Origin: Corynebacterium imitans | GTDB taxonomy: Bacteria; Actinomycetota; Actinomycetes; Mycobacteriales; Mycobacteriaceae | Length of the DNA stretch: 64,000 bases | Reading direction: 5' to 3' | Assembly (NCBI RefSeq): GCF_000739455.1 | Contig: NZ_CP009211.1 | Location: forward strand, 558,001-622,000 | Shown: positions 47,752-56,922 of the stretch, piece after piece | How the letters are laid out: each line of letters opens with the position of its first letter | Position numbering within the stretch: the stretch's first letter is position 1 | The notes under the pieces: model-generated | The model's database searches: none | What the model was told of the DNA's origin: nothing | The model's input: only the letters and a program-made list of their open reading frames with translations | Position numbers and translations under genes: made by a program

Positions 47752-48435
47752 ATGCAGCCGAAGATCCTCGTTGTTGATGATGACCCAGCCATCAATGAGA
47801 TGTTGACCATCGTGCTGGAGGCCGAGGGCTTTGATACCTCTTCTGTTCAGGACGGCGCGGAAGCGGTGGAGGCCTTTCACACGTACGATCCCGATCTGGT
47901 GCTCTTGGACCTGATGCTGCCCGGCGTCAACGGGATTGATATTTGCCGCGAGATCCGCCGGACCTCCGCGGTACCGATCGTCATGCTTACCGCAAAGACG
48001 GACACCGTGGACGTGGTGTTGGGCTTAGAGTCCGGGGCGGATGACTACATCACGAAGCCCTTCAAACCGAAGGAGCTCATCGCCCGAATCCGCGCGCGCC
48101 TGCGCCGCGTCGACGACGAGCCTGCCGAGGTACTCAAGATCGGCGACCTGACCATCGACGTGCCGCAGCACATGGTCAGCCGCGGCGACGAGGAGATTGC
48201 GCTGACCCCGCTGGAGTTTGACCTCCTGCTGGAGATGGCGCGCAAGCCGAACCAGGTGCACACCCGTGACGAGCTGCTGGAGACGGTATGGGGCTACCGC
48301 AACGCCTCCGATACCCGCCTGGTCAACGTGCACGTGCAGCGTCTGCGCTCCAAGATTGAGCTGGACCCGGAGCACCCGGAGATCATCCTCACCGTGCGTG
48401 GGCTGGGCTACAAGACTGGTAAACCGGGGGTGTAG
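47752..48435 (+). CDS. mtrA: Response regulator MtrA
   Basis: 227 aa OmpR/PhoB-type regulator of cell-wall hydrolase, division and osmotic genes. The receiver has DDD at 9-11, the phosphoacceptor Asp in VLLDLMLPG (near 53), and the conserved Thr and Lys in MLTAKTD and YITKPFKP. The winged helix is TPLEFDLLLEMARKPNQVHTRDELLETVWG, ending VNVHVQRLRSKI and TVRGLGYKTG. AAGGAG precedes the ATG. The frame runs straight into mtrB, separated by one TAG. Confidence 0.97.
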   Translation: MQPKILVVDDDPAINEMLTIVLEAEGFDTSSVQDGAEAVEAFHTYDPDLVLLDLMLPGVNGIDICREIRRTSAVPIVMLTAKTDTVDVVLGLESGADDYITKPFKPKELIARIRARLRRVDDEPAEVLKIGDLTIDVPQHMVSRGDEEIALTPLEFDLLLEMARKPNQVHTRDELLETVWGYRNASDTRLVNVHVQRLRSKIELDPEHPEIILTVRGLGYKTGKPGV

Positions 48436-48504
48436 CCGATAAAGGGCAACGCAATCTGGCGGGCGAGAGAGCGCGTCGCAGAGTCGTGGCGCACCTCGCT
48501 GCAG

Positions 48505-50070
48505 GTGCGTTTCGTAGGCACGGTGCTCATCGTGTCCACCATCGTCATGCTCGTGCTGGGTTTCGCCATGGCTTCGGTGGTCACCCAGCGCATCACGCAG
48601 AGCAAGTTGGACGCGGCGAGCGTCGAGATCGAGCGTGCGCGCGTGGTGGTCGAGGAACAGATCGACAACACGGGCAGCGCCTCCTCGTTGCAGGTGCGGC
48701 TGAACTCGGCGCGGGCCGCGCTCACGCAGCGCTCGCAGGGCAGTTCCGAGGCCGCCAACGTCTACGACCCGGTCCTTCTGGTCAGCGGAGGGCCGGGTGC
48801 GGGCACGTCCTCGCCGGAATCCTACTCCATCCCGGAGAAACTGCAGGCGTTCGTGTCGGAAGGCAACGTGGCCTACCAGTTCTCCTCGGTTGAGCGCGCC
48901 GACCGTTCCACCTACAGCGCGCTGATCATCGGTACGCCGACGAACGCGGAACTACGCGACCTCGAGCTGTATTTGGTCATGAACATGGAAAACGAGGCGT
49001 CGACACTCGCGCTCATGCGCGGCCTTATTGCCTCGGCCGCCGTGATCGTGATCGTGTTGCTGGTGGGCATCGCGTGGCTGGCCTCCCAGCAGATCGTCGC
49101 GCCGGTGCGCTCCGCCTCCCGCACCGCCGAGCGCTTCGCCAGCGGGCACTTGCGCGAGCGCATGCCTGTCGACGGCGAGGACGAGATGGCCGTGCTCGCG
49201 CTTTCCTTCAACAACATGGCGGACAAGATCTCCGAGCAGATCAACCACCTCGAGGAGTACGGCGACCTGCAGCGACAGTTCACCTCGGACGTCTCGCACG
49301 AACTGCGCACCCCGCTGACCACGGTGCGCATGGCCGCCGACATGATCGCGGCGAACGAAGACGACCTCGACCCGGTGACTCAGCGCGCTTCGCAGCTGAT
49401 GACCCGCGAGCTTGACCGCTTCGAGGCGCTGCTGGCCGACCTGCTGGAGATCTCGCGCCATGACGCTGGCGTGGCCGACCTGGCGCTGGCCACCATCGAC
49501 GCGAAGACCCCCATCGAGTCCGCGTGGGCGCAGACCCAGCACCTGGCCGAGGAACTCGATGTGGAGGTCACTTTCGACCTGCCCGAGGAGCCGGTCAACC
49601 TGGAGGGCGACCCGCGGCGCATCGAGCGCATCGTGCGCAACCTCATCGCCAACGCGATCGACCACTCGGAGGGCAACCCGGTCGCCGTGCGCCTGCGGGC
49701 CAACGACGAGGCCGTGGCGATTACCGTCACCGACGGCGGCGTCGGGCTCAAACCCGGGCAGGAGGAGCTGGTGTTCAACCGCTTCTGGCGCGCGGACAAG
49801 TCGCGCAAGCGCCACTCCGGCGGCACCGGCCTGGGCCTGGCGATCGCGCGTGAGGACGCGGTGCTGCACCACGGCCAGCTGGATGCGGCAGGCCAGCCCG
49901 GCGTCGGCGCGCAGTTCCGCCTCGTGCTGCCGCGCCACCCGGAGCAGGGCTACACGCAAGCCCCGCTGCCGCTGGTCGCGCCGGGCGAGGATGAGCGCAG
50001 CGCGGAAGGCAACCAGGCGCGTCCGCTGGTGGCGCGTACGAAAGAGGAGGCGGCAGATGGGCGTGACTAG
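48505..50070 (+). CDS. mtrB: Sensor histidine kinase MtrB (start uncertain)
   Basis: 521 aa from GTG 48505. Two membrane helices flank an extracellular sensor (FVGTVLIVSTIVMLVLGFAM; ALMRGLIASAAVIVIVLLVG). Then come HAMP (near 195-245), the phosphorylated His in FTSDVSHELRTPLTTVR, the N box NLIANAIDHS, and G boxes DGGVGLKPGQ and GGTGLGLAIA. The GTG leaves almost no cytoplasmic tail before the first helix and has no Shine-Dalgarno. The same frame stays open back to the mtrA TAG (48433-48435) and encodes a typical tail (RARERVAESWRTSLQVR), but contains no ATG, GTG or TTG, only ATA 48439, ATC 48454 and CTG 48499. The native start is therefore unresolved. Confidence 0.93.
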   Translation: MRFVGTVLIVSTIVMLVLGFAMASVVTQRITQSKLDAASVEIERARVVVEEQIDNTGSASSLQVRLNSARAALTQRSQGSSEAANVYDPVLLVSGGPGAGTSSPESYSIPEKLQAFVSEGNVAYQFSSVERADRSTYSALIIGTPTNAELRDLELYLVMNMENEASTLALMRGLIASAAVIVIVLLVGIAWLASQQIVAPVRSASRTAERFASGHLRERMPVDGEDEMAVLALSFNNMADKISEQINHLEEYGDLQRQFTSDVSHELRTPLTTVRMAADMIAANEDDLDPVTQRASQLMTRELDRFEALLADLLEISRHDAGVADLALATIDAKTPIESAWAQTQHLAEELDVEVTFDLPEEPVNLEGDPRRIERIVRNLIANAIDHSEGNPVAVRLRANDEAVAITVTDGGVGLKPGQEELVFNRFWRADKSRKRHSGGTGLGLAIAREDAVLHHGQLDAAGQPGVGAQFRLVLPRHPEQGYTQAPLPLVAPGEDERSAEGNQARPLVARTKEEAADGRD

Positions 50071-51814
50071 GAAGGCGAAGGTGGTGGCGTGGGCGTCGAT
50101 AATCGCCCTGACCTCGGGGTGCACCTCCCTGCCCACAAACTCCGACCCGCACGTGCTGCACAGCTTCAACGCGCAGACGGCGGCTGAGCCCGACGCGCGC
50201 CCGATCGAGGGCCGCGAGCCGGACCTGCTCCTGCGCGACTTCTACGCTGCTTCGGCGCTGCCGGCCGCGGATTACGAGGCCGCGCGCGCCTTCCTCACCG
50301 GCGACGCCCGCTCGGCCTGGGACCCGCGCGTGCAGACGCTGATCGTGGACAATATCGGCGTGACCACGCTCGTGGGCGGCGCCGGGACCAAGCGCAGCTA
50401 CAGCGTGCACGGCGACGTCGTTGGCGAGCTCCACGACGGCGGGGCGTTCACGCCCGAGCACGGCAGCTACGAGGCCACCTTGGAGCTCGAGCTTGTCGAC
50501 GGCGAGTGGCGCATCTCCTCCCTGCCGTCCGGCGTCGTGCTGGAGCGTTCCGAGCTGCGCGAGCACTACCAGCCGTACAACCTCTACTTCTTCGACCCGG
50601 CCGGCAACGAGCTGATCACCGACCGCCGCTGGGTGGTCTCGCGTCGGGAGTCGCTGCCGAGCGCCCTGATCACGCTTCTGACCAGCGGCCCGTCCGAGCG
50701 CCTCATCCCGGCGGTGGATGAGTCGTCCCCGGCACACCTGACAGCGGACGATGAGGCGATCGCGTACGCGGGGATGGAAGACGGCGCGTACACCTTTACC
50801 GGCTTCGGCGGGCTCGATGAGAAGGCGCGCAAGCAGTTTGCGGCCCAGGTGGTGTGGACGTTGGCCTCTGCTGGCGTGACCGGGCCGTACAATCTGCGCG
50901 CCGACGGCGAGGTGCTTTTCGACGGCGCCGACGCGCTGACCGTCGACGACTTCGCCGAGTTCAGCCCGCTGGTGGATCTGGTTGGCGAGACGACGCTGTA
51001 CTCGCTGGCCAACGGTCGCGTCTCGCGTGTCAGCGGCGGCACCGCGCACCAGGTCGAGGGCGCGCTCGGCGAGGCGGGCGACGCGCTGACCGCCGACATC
51101 TACGGCGAGAAGTACTGGGCCGGGGTCTTCGGCAAGGCTGGCGGCAACAACGAGGAGCACGACGAAGATAAGGACGTCTTCCGCGTCGGCGAGTTTGGCG
51201 GGCGCGAGGAGGATATCGTCGAGGGTACGACGTTTTCGCGGCCCACCTTTGAGCCCGACGCCGCTGCGGTGTGGGTCGTGGCCGACGGCACGAAGGTGCT
51301 GCGCACCATCCAGTCCGGTGCGACCGACGAGATCATCACCAGCGAGGTGGACGTCGAACTACCGGAGGGCGTCGAGGGCAACATTTCGGTGCTGCGCCTG
51401 TCGCGCAGCTCGGCGCGCGTGGTGATGGTGATTGATGGGCGGCTCTACACCGGGATTGTCAAGCGCGGCGCGACCGGCGAGCGCTCCGTGGTCAACGTGG
51501 TGGAGTACGCCTCCGAGCTGGGCGGGTCGGTCATCTCCGCGGACTGGCAGCCGGACGGCTCCCTGCTCGTGGGCACCTCCAGCGGGCTCTCGCCGGTGAT
51601 GCGCGTCGAACAGGACGGCTCCGGCAGCACCACCTTGTCCGCGGGCAACATCTCCGCGCCGGTGGTGGCGGTGGGTACCTCGCCGAACATGCTGTACGTC
51701 ACCGACTCGAACGCGCTGCTACAGATGCCGGTTTCCGGCAGCGACAACCCGCTGTGGCGCGAGGTACCGGGGCTGCTCGGCACCCGCGCCCTGCCGATCG
51801 TGGCGCGCAACTAG
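50057..51814 (+). CDS. lpqB: MtrAB-associated lipoprotein LpqB
   Basis: 585 aa. AGAGGAGG lies 7 nt before the ATG, which overlaps mtrB by 14 nt. The lipobox is LTSGC (Cys near residue 22). A GerMN-like sporulation-germination domain spans about 150-300 (ALITLLTSGPSERLIPAV and the surrounding beta segments). A C-terminal beta-propeller-like half has repeated strands such as AAVWVVADGTKVLRTI and GSVISADWQPDGSLLVGTSSG. In actinobacteria it interacts with MtrB and modulates MtrA phosphorylation and septation. Confidence 0.93.
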   Translation: MGVTRKAKVVAWASIIALTSGCTSLPTNSDPHVLHSFNAQTAAEPDARPIEGREPDLLLRDFYAASALPAADYEAARAFLTGDARSAWDPRVQTLIVDNIGVTTLVGGAGTKRSYSVHGDVVGELHDGGAFTPEHGSYEATLELELVDGEWRISSLPSGVVLERSELREHYQPYNLYFFDPAGNELITDRRWVVSRRESLPSALITLLTSGPSERLIPAVDESSPAHLTADDEAIAYAGMEDGAYTFTGFGGLDEKARKQFAAQVVWTLASAGVTGPYNLRADGEVLFDGADALTVDDFAEFSPLVDLVGETTLYSLANGRVSRVSGGTAHQVEGALGEAGDALTADIYGEKYWAGVFGKAGGNNEEHDEDKDVFRVGEFGGREEDIVEGTTFSRPTFEPDAAAVWVVADGTKVLRTIQSGATDEIITSEVDVELPEGVEGNISVLRLSRSSARVVMVIDGRLYTGIVKRGATGERSVVNVVEYASELGGSVISADWQPDGSLLVGTSSGLSPVMRVEQDGSGSTTLSAGNISAPVVAVGTSPNMLYVTDSNALLQMPVSGSDNPLWREVPGLLGTRALPIVARN

Positions 51815-51818
51815 CACC

Positions 51819-52445
51819 ATGTTGGGGGAGGTGGCGGACCTTTTGTTGCCGCGCTACTGCGCGGGCTGCGGGGAGCCCGCCGAGCGCTGGTCGGTGCTGT
51901 GCGCGCGGTGCCGTCGCCTGCTTGCGCGGCCCCCGCAGCGGGTGTTCCCGAAGGTGGCGGTGCCCGCCCCGGTCTTCGCGCTCGGGCCGTATGCGGATGC
52001 GCACCGCGGGGTGATTCTGGCGATGAAGGAGCGCAACAACCTGGCGGTGCGCGCGCACGTCGGCGCGGTGCTTGCGGCGGCGCTCGAGCACTTGGAGGTG
52101 CGCGGGGATATCGCGGTCGCGGACGCGCTGGTGCCCGCCCCGACGCGCAAAGCCAACGCGCGCGCCCGCGGCGGGGACCCGGTGCGCGCGGTGTGCGAGG
52201 CGAGCGGGCGGACCACCTGCCCGGCGCTGACGTTGCGCAGCGCAACGGCGGATCAGGCCGAGCTGGACGAGGTCGGCCGGCGCGCGAACTTGCAGGGGGC
52301 GGTGCACGTGCGAAAACTGCCTGCCGGTAGCGTGGTGGTGGTCGACGACGTCGTCACCACGGGGGCAACGCTCGAGGCTAGCGTGGCTGCGTTGCTTGCG
52401 CGCGGGGTGGGCGTAGCGGGGTGCGTCACACTCGCGGAAGCGTGA
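51819..52445 (+). CDS. ComF-like phosphoribosyltransferase-fold protein
   Basis: 208 aa. The N-terminal zinc-ribbon has CAGCGEPAERWSVLCARC. The C-terminal half has the PRPP-binding loop VVVVDDVVTTGATLEASV. In naturally competent bacteria ComFC helps take up single-stranded DNA; no competence genes are near, so the role here is unknown. The gene lies 4 nt after lpqB and is likely co-transcribed. Confidence 0.88.
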   Translation: MLGEVADLLLPRYCAGCGEPAERWSVLCARCRRLLARPPQRVFPKVAVPAPVFALGPYADAHRGVILAMKERNNLAVRAHVGAVLAAALEHLEVRGDIAVADALVPAPTRKANARARGGDPVRAVCEASGRTTCPALTLRSATADQAELDEVGRRANLQGAVHVRKLPAGSVVVVDDVVTTGATLEASVAALLARGVGVAGCVTLAEA

Positions 52446-52552
52446 GACGCAGGAAACTGGCAGGAACTTCTTCCCCTCAAAGCAACACATTGGTTATGAC
52501 CAGTTGTATAGTTGGGGTAGACCGAGTTCCTACTACTCTAGGGAGGAAGCAG

Positions 52553-53227
52553 ATGACTTCTGCAGAGCACAACGACAGCCTGAGCCCCAACGCACAGGTG
52601 ACCATCACCGGCCGAAATGTCGAGGTCCCAGAGCACTTCCAAGAGCGCGTCAACGCCAAGCTCGCAAAGATTGAGAAGCTTGACCCCTCGCTCACGTTCT
52701 TCAATGTGGAGCTGCAGCACGAGCCCAACCCGCGTCGAGAAGCGCAGGCGCAGCGCGTGCAGATCACCGCGACCGGCAAGGGCCACCTCGCCCGCGCCGA
52801 GGCGAAGGAGGACAGCTTCTACGCTGCCCTCGAGTCTGCACTAGGCAAGATGGAGCGCTCGCTGCGCAAGGTGAAGGTGCGTCGCCAGGTGGCGCGCTCC
52901 GGCCACCGCGCGCCGAAGTCCACCGGCAAGATCGCGGCCGAGCTGGCGCGCGAGGCGGAAGAAGCACGCGCACAGGCGAAGGACAACTTCGAGACGGATC
53001 CGTACGCGGACACTGTTGAAGATGTGGTGCCGGGCCAGATTGTGCGTCGCAAGGAGCACTCCGCCACCCCGATGAGTGTGGACGATGCGCTGTCCGAGAT
53101 GGAGCTGGTGGGCCACGATTTCTACCTCTTCGTAGATGAAGAGACCAACCAGCCGTCCGTGGTGTACCGCCGCCACGCCTACGACTACGGCCTGATCGCC
53201 CTGACCGCTGAGGCGAAGGAAGCCTAA
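52553..53227 (+). CDS. hpf: Long-form ribosome hibernation-promoting factor
   Basis: 224 aa. The N-terminal S30AE/YfiA domain (VTITGRNVEVPEHFQERVNAKLAKIEKL) binds the decoding centre. A linker rich in basic and acidic residues leads to the C-terminal dimerisation domain (EDVVPGQIVRRKEHSATPMSVDDALSEMELVGHDFYLFVDEETNQPSVVYRR), so it should form 100S ribosome dimers. GGGAGGAAG precedes the ATG. A hairpin terminator follows. Confidence 0.95.
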   Translation: MTSAEHNDSLSPNAQVTITGRNVEVPEHFQERVNAKLAKIEKLDPSLTFFNVELQHEPNPRREAQAQRVQITATGKGHLARAEAKEDSFYAALESALGKMERSLRKVKVRRQVARSGHRAPKSTGKIAAELAREAEEARAQAKDNFETDPYADTVEDVVPGQIVRRKEHSATPMSVDDALSEMELVGHDFYLFVDEETNQPSVVYRRHAYDYGLIALTAEAKEA

Positions 53228-53240
53228 GGGCTAGACCAGT

Positions 53241-53275
53241 ACGCCCGCCACGGCCTTGCGCTGTGGCGGGCGTTT
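53241..53275 (+). terminator. Terminator hairpin after hpf
   Basis: ACGCCCGCCAC (53241-53251) pairs with GTGGCGGGCGT (53263-53273) around an 11-nt loop, followed by TT and G/C bases. It is strong in stem but weak in U-run. Confidence 0.7.
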
Positions 53276-53422
53276 GGCGTATTCACACCAAATTGTGCGA
53301 GGTTGGGCAGACGAGCGGTTGTCAAGGCACGCTGCCTTGTGCGTACAATTGCGGGTTGGTACACCTTAAGTAACTTTTTTGTGCTCGTACTTTTGCACTG
53401 ACTACCGAAGGATTCACAGAAC

Positions 53423-55963
53423 GTGTTTGGACTTTCCAAGTTGCTCCGCGCCGGTGAAGGGCGCACCGTCAAGCGTTTGTCAAAGATTGCTGACCAAGTC
53501 ATGGCGCTGGAGGGTGAGTACGAGAAGCTCACTGACGAGGAGCTCAAGGCAAAGACCGACGAGTTTAAGCGGCAGATCGAGGACGGGGCGTCGCTGGACG
53601 ACCTGCTGCTCGACGCGTTCGCGACCGCCCGCGAGGCGTCCTGGCGCGTGCTGGGGCAGAAGCACTACAAGGTGCAGATTATGGGTGGCGCGGCACTCCA
53701 CTTCGGTAGCGTCGCCGAGATGAAGACCGGTGAGGGCAAGACCCTGACCTCGGTGCTGCCCGCGTACCTGAACGGCCTGTCCGGTAAGGGCGTCCACATC
53801 GTCACGGTGAACGACTACCTGGCTAAGCGTGACGCCGAGATGATGGGGCGTGTGCACCACTTCCTGGGCCTGGACGTGGGCGTGATCCTTTCCGAGATGC
53901 GCCCGGACGAGCGCAAGAAGTCCTACGCAGCAGCGATTACGTACGGTACGAACAACGAGCTCGGCTTCGACTACCTGCGCGACAACATGACGCGCTCGAC
54001 CAGCGAGATGGTGCAACGCGGCCACAACTTCGCCATCGTGGATGAGGTTGACTCGATTCTTATCGACGAGGCGCGTACCCCGCTGATTATCTCCGGCCCC
54101 GTCGACGGGTCGAGCCAGCTCTACACCGTGTTCTCGCAGCTCGCGCCGCGGATTCGCGAGGGCAAGCACTACGAGGTGGACCGCCGCAAGCGCACCATCG
54201 GCGTGACCGAGGAGGGCGTGGAGTTCGTCGAGGACCAGCTGGGCATTGGCAACCTGTACGCGCCGGAGCACTCGCAGCTGGTCAGCTACCTCAACAACGC
54301 GATTAAGGCGAAGGAGCTCTTCGAGCGCGATAAGGACTACATCGTGCGCCAGGGCGAGGTGCTCATCGTGGACGGGTTCACGGGCCGCGTGCTCGCGGGC
54401 CGCCGCTACAACGAGGGCATGCACCAGGCGATCGAGGCGAAGGAAAACGTCGAGATCAAAAACGAGAACCAGACGCTGGCGACGATCACGCTGCAGAACT
54501 ACTTCCGCCTCTACGACAAGTTGGCGGGCATGACTGGTACGGCGGAGACCGAGGCGGCCGAGTTGCACCAGATTTACAAGATGGACGTGGTGCAGATCCC
54601 GCCGAACCGTCCGAACCAGCGCCAGGACCGCGACGACCTGATTTACAAGACGCAGGAGGCGAAGTTCGCGGCCGTGGCCGAGGACATTGCGGAGCACTCG
54701 GAGAAGGGCCAGCCGGTGCTGGTGGGTACTACCTCCGTGGAGCGCTCCGAGTACCTGTCCCAGCTGCTGACCCGCAAGGGTGTCAAGCACAACGTGCTGA
54801 ACGCGAAGCACCACGAGGAGGAAGGCCGCATCATCGCCGAGGCGGGCCTGCCGGGGCGTGTGACCGTGTCCACCAACATGGCTGGTCGCGGTACCGATAT
54901 CGTGCTGGGTGGCAACCCGGAAATTCTGCTGGACGCGAAGCTGCAGGAGCAGGGCCTCGACCCCTTCGAGGATGAGGAGCGCTACCAGGAGGCCTGGAAC
55001 GCGCAGCTGCCGGCGGCGAAGGAGCGCTCGAAGCAGCTTGGCGACGAGGTCCGCGAGGCCGGTGGCCTCTACGTCATCGGCACGGAGCGCCACGAGTCGC
55101 GCCGTATTGACAACCAGCTGCGCGGCCGCTCCGGCCGCCAGGGCGACCCGGGCGAGACCCGCTTCTACCTGTCGATGCGCGACGAGCTGATGGTGCGCTT
55201 CATGGGCCAGTCCATGGAGAACATGATGAACCGCCTCAACGTGCCGGACGATGTGCCGATCGAGGCGAAGATGGTCTCGAACGCCGTCAAGGGTGCCCAG
55301 GCGCGCGTGGAGAACCAGAACTTCGAGATGCGCAAGAACGTGCTCAAGTACGACGAGGTACTCAACGAGCAGCGCAAGGTGGTCTACGGCGAGCGTCAGG
55401 AGATCCTGGGCTCCAAGGACATCAAGGACCAGGTCCGCCGCATGATCGAGGACACCGTCAGCGCGTACGTCGACGGCGCGACCCGCGAGGGCTACGTCGA
55501 GGATTGGGATCTGCGCGAGCTGTGGCACGCGCTCGAGTCCCTCTACGGCCCGACGGTGACGGCCGAGGAGCTCATCGAGGGCTCGACCTACGGCAGCCCG
55601 GGCGAGATCAGTGCGTCTGAGCTGCGCCAGGCGCTTGTCGACGATGCGCAGGCCCAGTACGACGCCCTCGAGGAAAAGATCGCCGAGATCGGCGGCGAGG
55701 AGCAGATGCGCAACCTGGAGCGCTCTGTGATCCTGCCGGTGATCGACACCAAGTGGCGCGAGCACCTCTACGAGATGGACTACCTGAAGGAGGGCATCGG
55801 CCTGCGCGCGATGGCGCAACGTGACCCGCTGGTGGAGTACCAGAAGGAGGGCGGCGACATGTTCGCGGCGATGAACGAGGCCATCCAGGAGGAGACCGTG
55901 CGTCAGCTGTTCTTGATGCGTAAGCAGTTCGAGAGCCAGGATGAGGAAGCGGCGCAGGCTTAA
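53423..55963 (+). CDS. secA: Preprotein translocase ATPase SecA (SecA1 type)
   Basis: 846 aa from GTG 53423, AAGGA about 12 nt upstream. It powers protein export through SecYEG. The Walker A is MKTGEGKT (near residue 103). [19 protein letters not shown] is the DEAD-like Walker B region. The preprotein cross-linking domain and [17 protein letters not shown] with [10 protein letters not shown] of the second RecA-like domain follow. The end ([12 protein letters not shown]) lacks the zinc-binding SecB tail, as is usual in actinobacterial SecA1. SecA2 is much shorter in the helical region; length and context favour SecA1. Confidence 0.97.
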   Translation: MFGLSKLLRAGEGRTVKRLSKIADQVMALEGEYEKLTDEELKAKTDEFKRQIEDGASLDDLLLDAFATAREASWRVLGQKHYKVQIMGGAALHFGSVAEMKTGEGKTLTSVLPAYLNGLSGKGVHIVTVNDYLAKRDAEMMGRVHHFLGLDVGVILSEMRPDERKKSYAAAITYGTNNELGFDYLRDNMTRSTSEMVQRGHNFAIVDEVDSILIDEARTPLIISGPVDGSSQLYTVFSQLAPRIREGKHYEVDRRKRTIGVTEEGVEFVEDQLGIGNLYAPEHSQLVSYLNNAIKAKELFERDKDYIVRQGEVLIVDGFTGRVLAGRRYNEGMHQAIEAKENVEIKNENQTLATITLQNYFRLYDKLAGMTGTAETEAAELHQIYKMDVVQIPPNRPNQRQDRDDLIYKTQEAKFAAVAEDIAEHSEKGQPVLVGTTSVERSEYLSQLLTRKGVKHNVLNAKHHEEEGRIIAEAGLPGRVTVSTNMAGRGTDIVLGGNPEILLDAKLQEQGLDPFEDEERYQEAWNAQLPAAKERSKQLGDEVREAGGLYVIGTERHESRRIDNQLRGRSGRQGDPGETRFYLSMRDELMVRFMGQSMENMMNRLNVPDDVPIEAKMVSNAVKGAQARVENQNFEMRKNVLKYDEVLNEQRKVVYGERQEILGSKDIKDQVRRMIEDTVSAYVDGATREGYVEDWDLRELWHALESLYGPTVTAEELIEGSTYGSPGEISASELRQALVDDAQAQYDALEEKIAEIGGEEQMRNLERSVILPVIDTKWREHLYEMDYLKEGIGLRAMAQRDPLVEYQKEGGDMFAAMNEAIQEETVRQLFLMRKQFESQDEEAAQA

Positions 55964-56014
55964 CGCCCGTAGACTCACAGAAAAGACGTACTAGGCGGAG
56001 AAAGGCGAGCACGC

Positions 56015-56428
56015 ATGCAGGGACTGATTTTTGATTACGCAGGGGTCCTGGACCAGGACAAAGAGGATGAGCAGCGCTGGCGCGAGCTGATCAAGGCGGT
56101 CAAGGCCCAGGACGTCAAGGTGGGCATCCTCTCCAATGAGGAGGCGGACAGCCCACTAGCGGAGGAAATCCGCGAGTGGGAATTCCGCGGCGACGTGGAC
56201 GCGGTGGTGCTTTCCGGCGAGATCGGGATTGGCAAGCCGGACCGCGCGGCCTTCCAGGCTGCGGCGGATGCGATCGACGTGATCATCAACGATTGCGTGA
56301 TGATCGACGACGACATTGTGAACGTCCGCGCGGCGGTTGAGTTCGGCATGATCGGCATCCTGCACACGGCGTTCGAGCGCACGTCGGTGGAGATCCAGTC
56401 GCTGTTCGAGGTCGAGGGCGAGTTTTAA
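56015..56428 (+). CDS. HAD-like protein with altered motif I
   Basis: 137 aa. HAD motifs are recognisable: motif I as LIFDYAGVLDQ (residues 4-14), motif II ILSN, motif III IGKPD and motif IV MIDDDIVNVRAA. The usual DxD of motif I is DxA, so the general-acid Asp of phosphatases is missing, as in some dehalogenases and non-catalytic relatives. There is no cap domain. A G/A-rich stretch (GGCGGAGAAAGGCGAG) precedes the ATG. It is coupled to the next gene by a TAATG overlap. Its substrate is unknown. Confidence 0.78.
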   Translation: MQGLIFDYAGVLDQDKEDEQRWRELIKAVKAQDVKVGILSNEEADSPLAEEIREWEFRGDVDAVVLSGEIGIGKPDRAAFQAAADAIDVIINDCVMIDDDIVNVRAAVEFGMIGILHTAFERTSVEIQSLFEVEGEF

Positions 56429-56922
56429 TGCGCGTCTACATCCCCGCCACCTTCGGCATGCTCGAGGCCTTAAACGACACGGGCGTGCTGCATGCCCGCA
56501 ACGGCTGGGGCTTCGCGGCCACTCCGGCGTTGACGGAGTTCTTCACCTCCGGTGACCAGGAGGAGATCGAGGCGATTGCTTTCGACGACGCCGCGTTGGC
56601 GTCGATCCGCCTGCTGGCGATCGGCGACGAGGAGCGCTTCCCGCACCGCCGGGTGGTGGTCTCCGCCGACGTCGAGGCGAGTGGGGAGCCGGACATGGGC
56701 GAATCGGTGGTCAAGGTCGCCGGTCCGGTCGAGCTGAAGGATGTTGCCGCGGTGCACGTGGACGTGCGCGAGGCCGAGGAGGCCACGGCTAAAGCTATCG
56801 AGTGCATCGACGCCGCCGACTTGGGAGACCAGGACGCGGAGCTGACAGTGGGGGACGCCCAGGACCTTTACATGGCCTTCTTTGACCCCAGCGAGCTACC
56901 TTTCCTCATCGAGCTGCTTTAG
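56428..56922 (+). CDS. DUF6912-like conserved actinobacterial protein
   Basis: 164 aa, ATG overlapping the preceding TAA. It opens RVYIPATFGMLEALNDTG and contains a central RRVVVSADVEA strand and an acidic C-terminal half. I recognise it as a conserved actinobacterial family without assigned function; the DUF number is from memory. No signal peptide or membrane segment. The last 27 bp overlap the end of rsgA on the other strand. Confidence 0.72.
   Translation: MRVYIPATFGMLEALNDTGVLHARNGWGFAATPALTEFFTSGDQEEIEAIAFDDAALASIRLLAIGDEERFPHRRVVVSADVEASGEPDMGESVVKVAGPVELKDVAAVHVDVREAEEATAKAIECIDAADLGDQDAELTVGDAQDLYMAFFDPSELPFLIELL

Noticed and set aside
53480..55978. 832-aa open frame antisense to secA
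   Set aside because: It mirrors secA almost end to end, as expected from the codon bias of high-GC genes. The translation is Leu/Val/His/Arg-rich with no domain. SecA is certain on the other strand.
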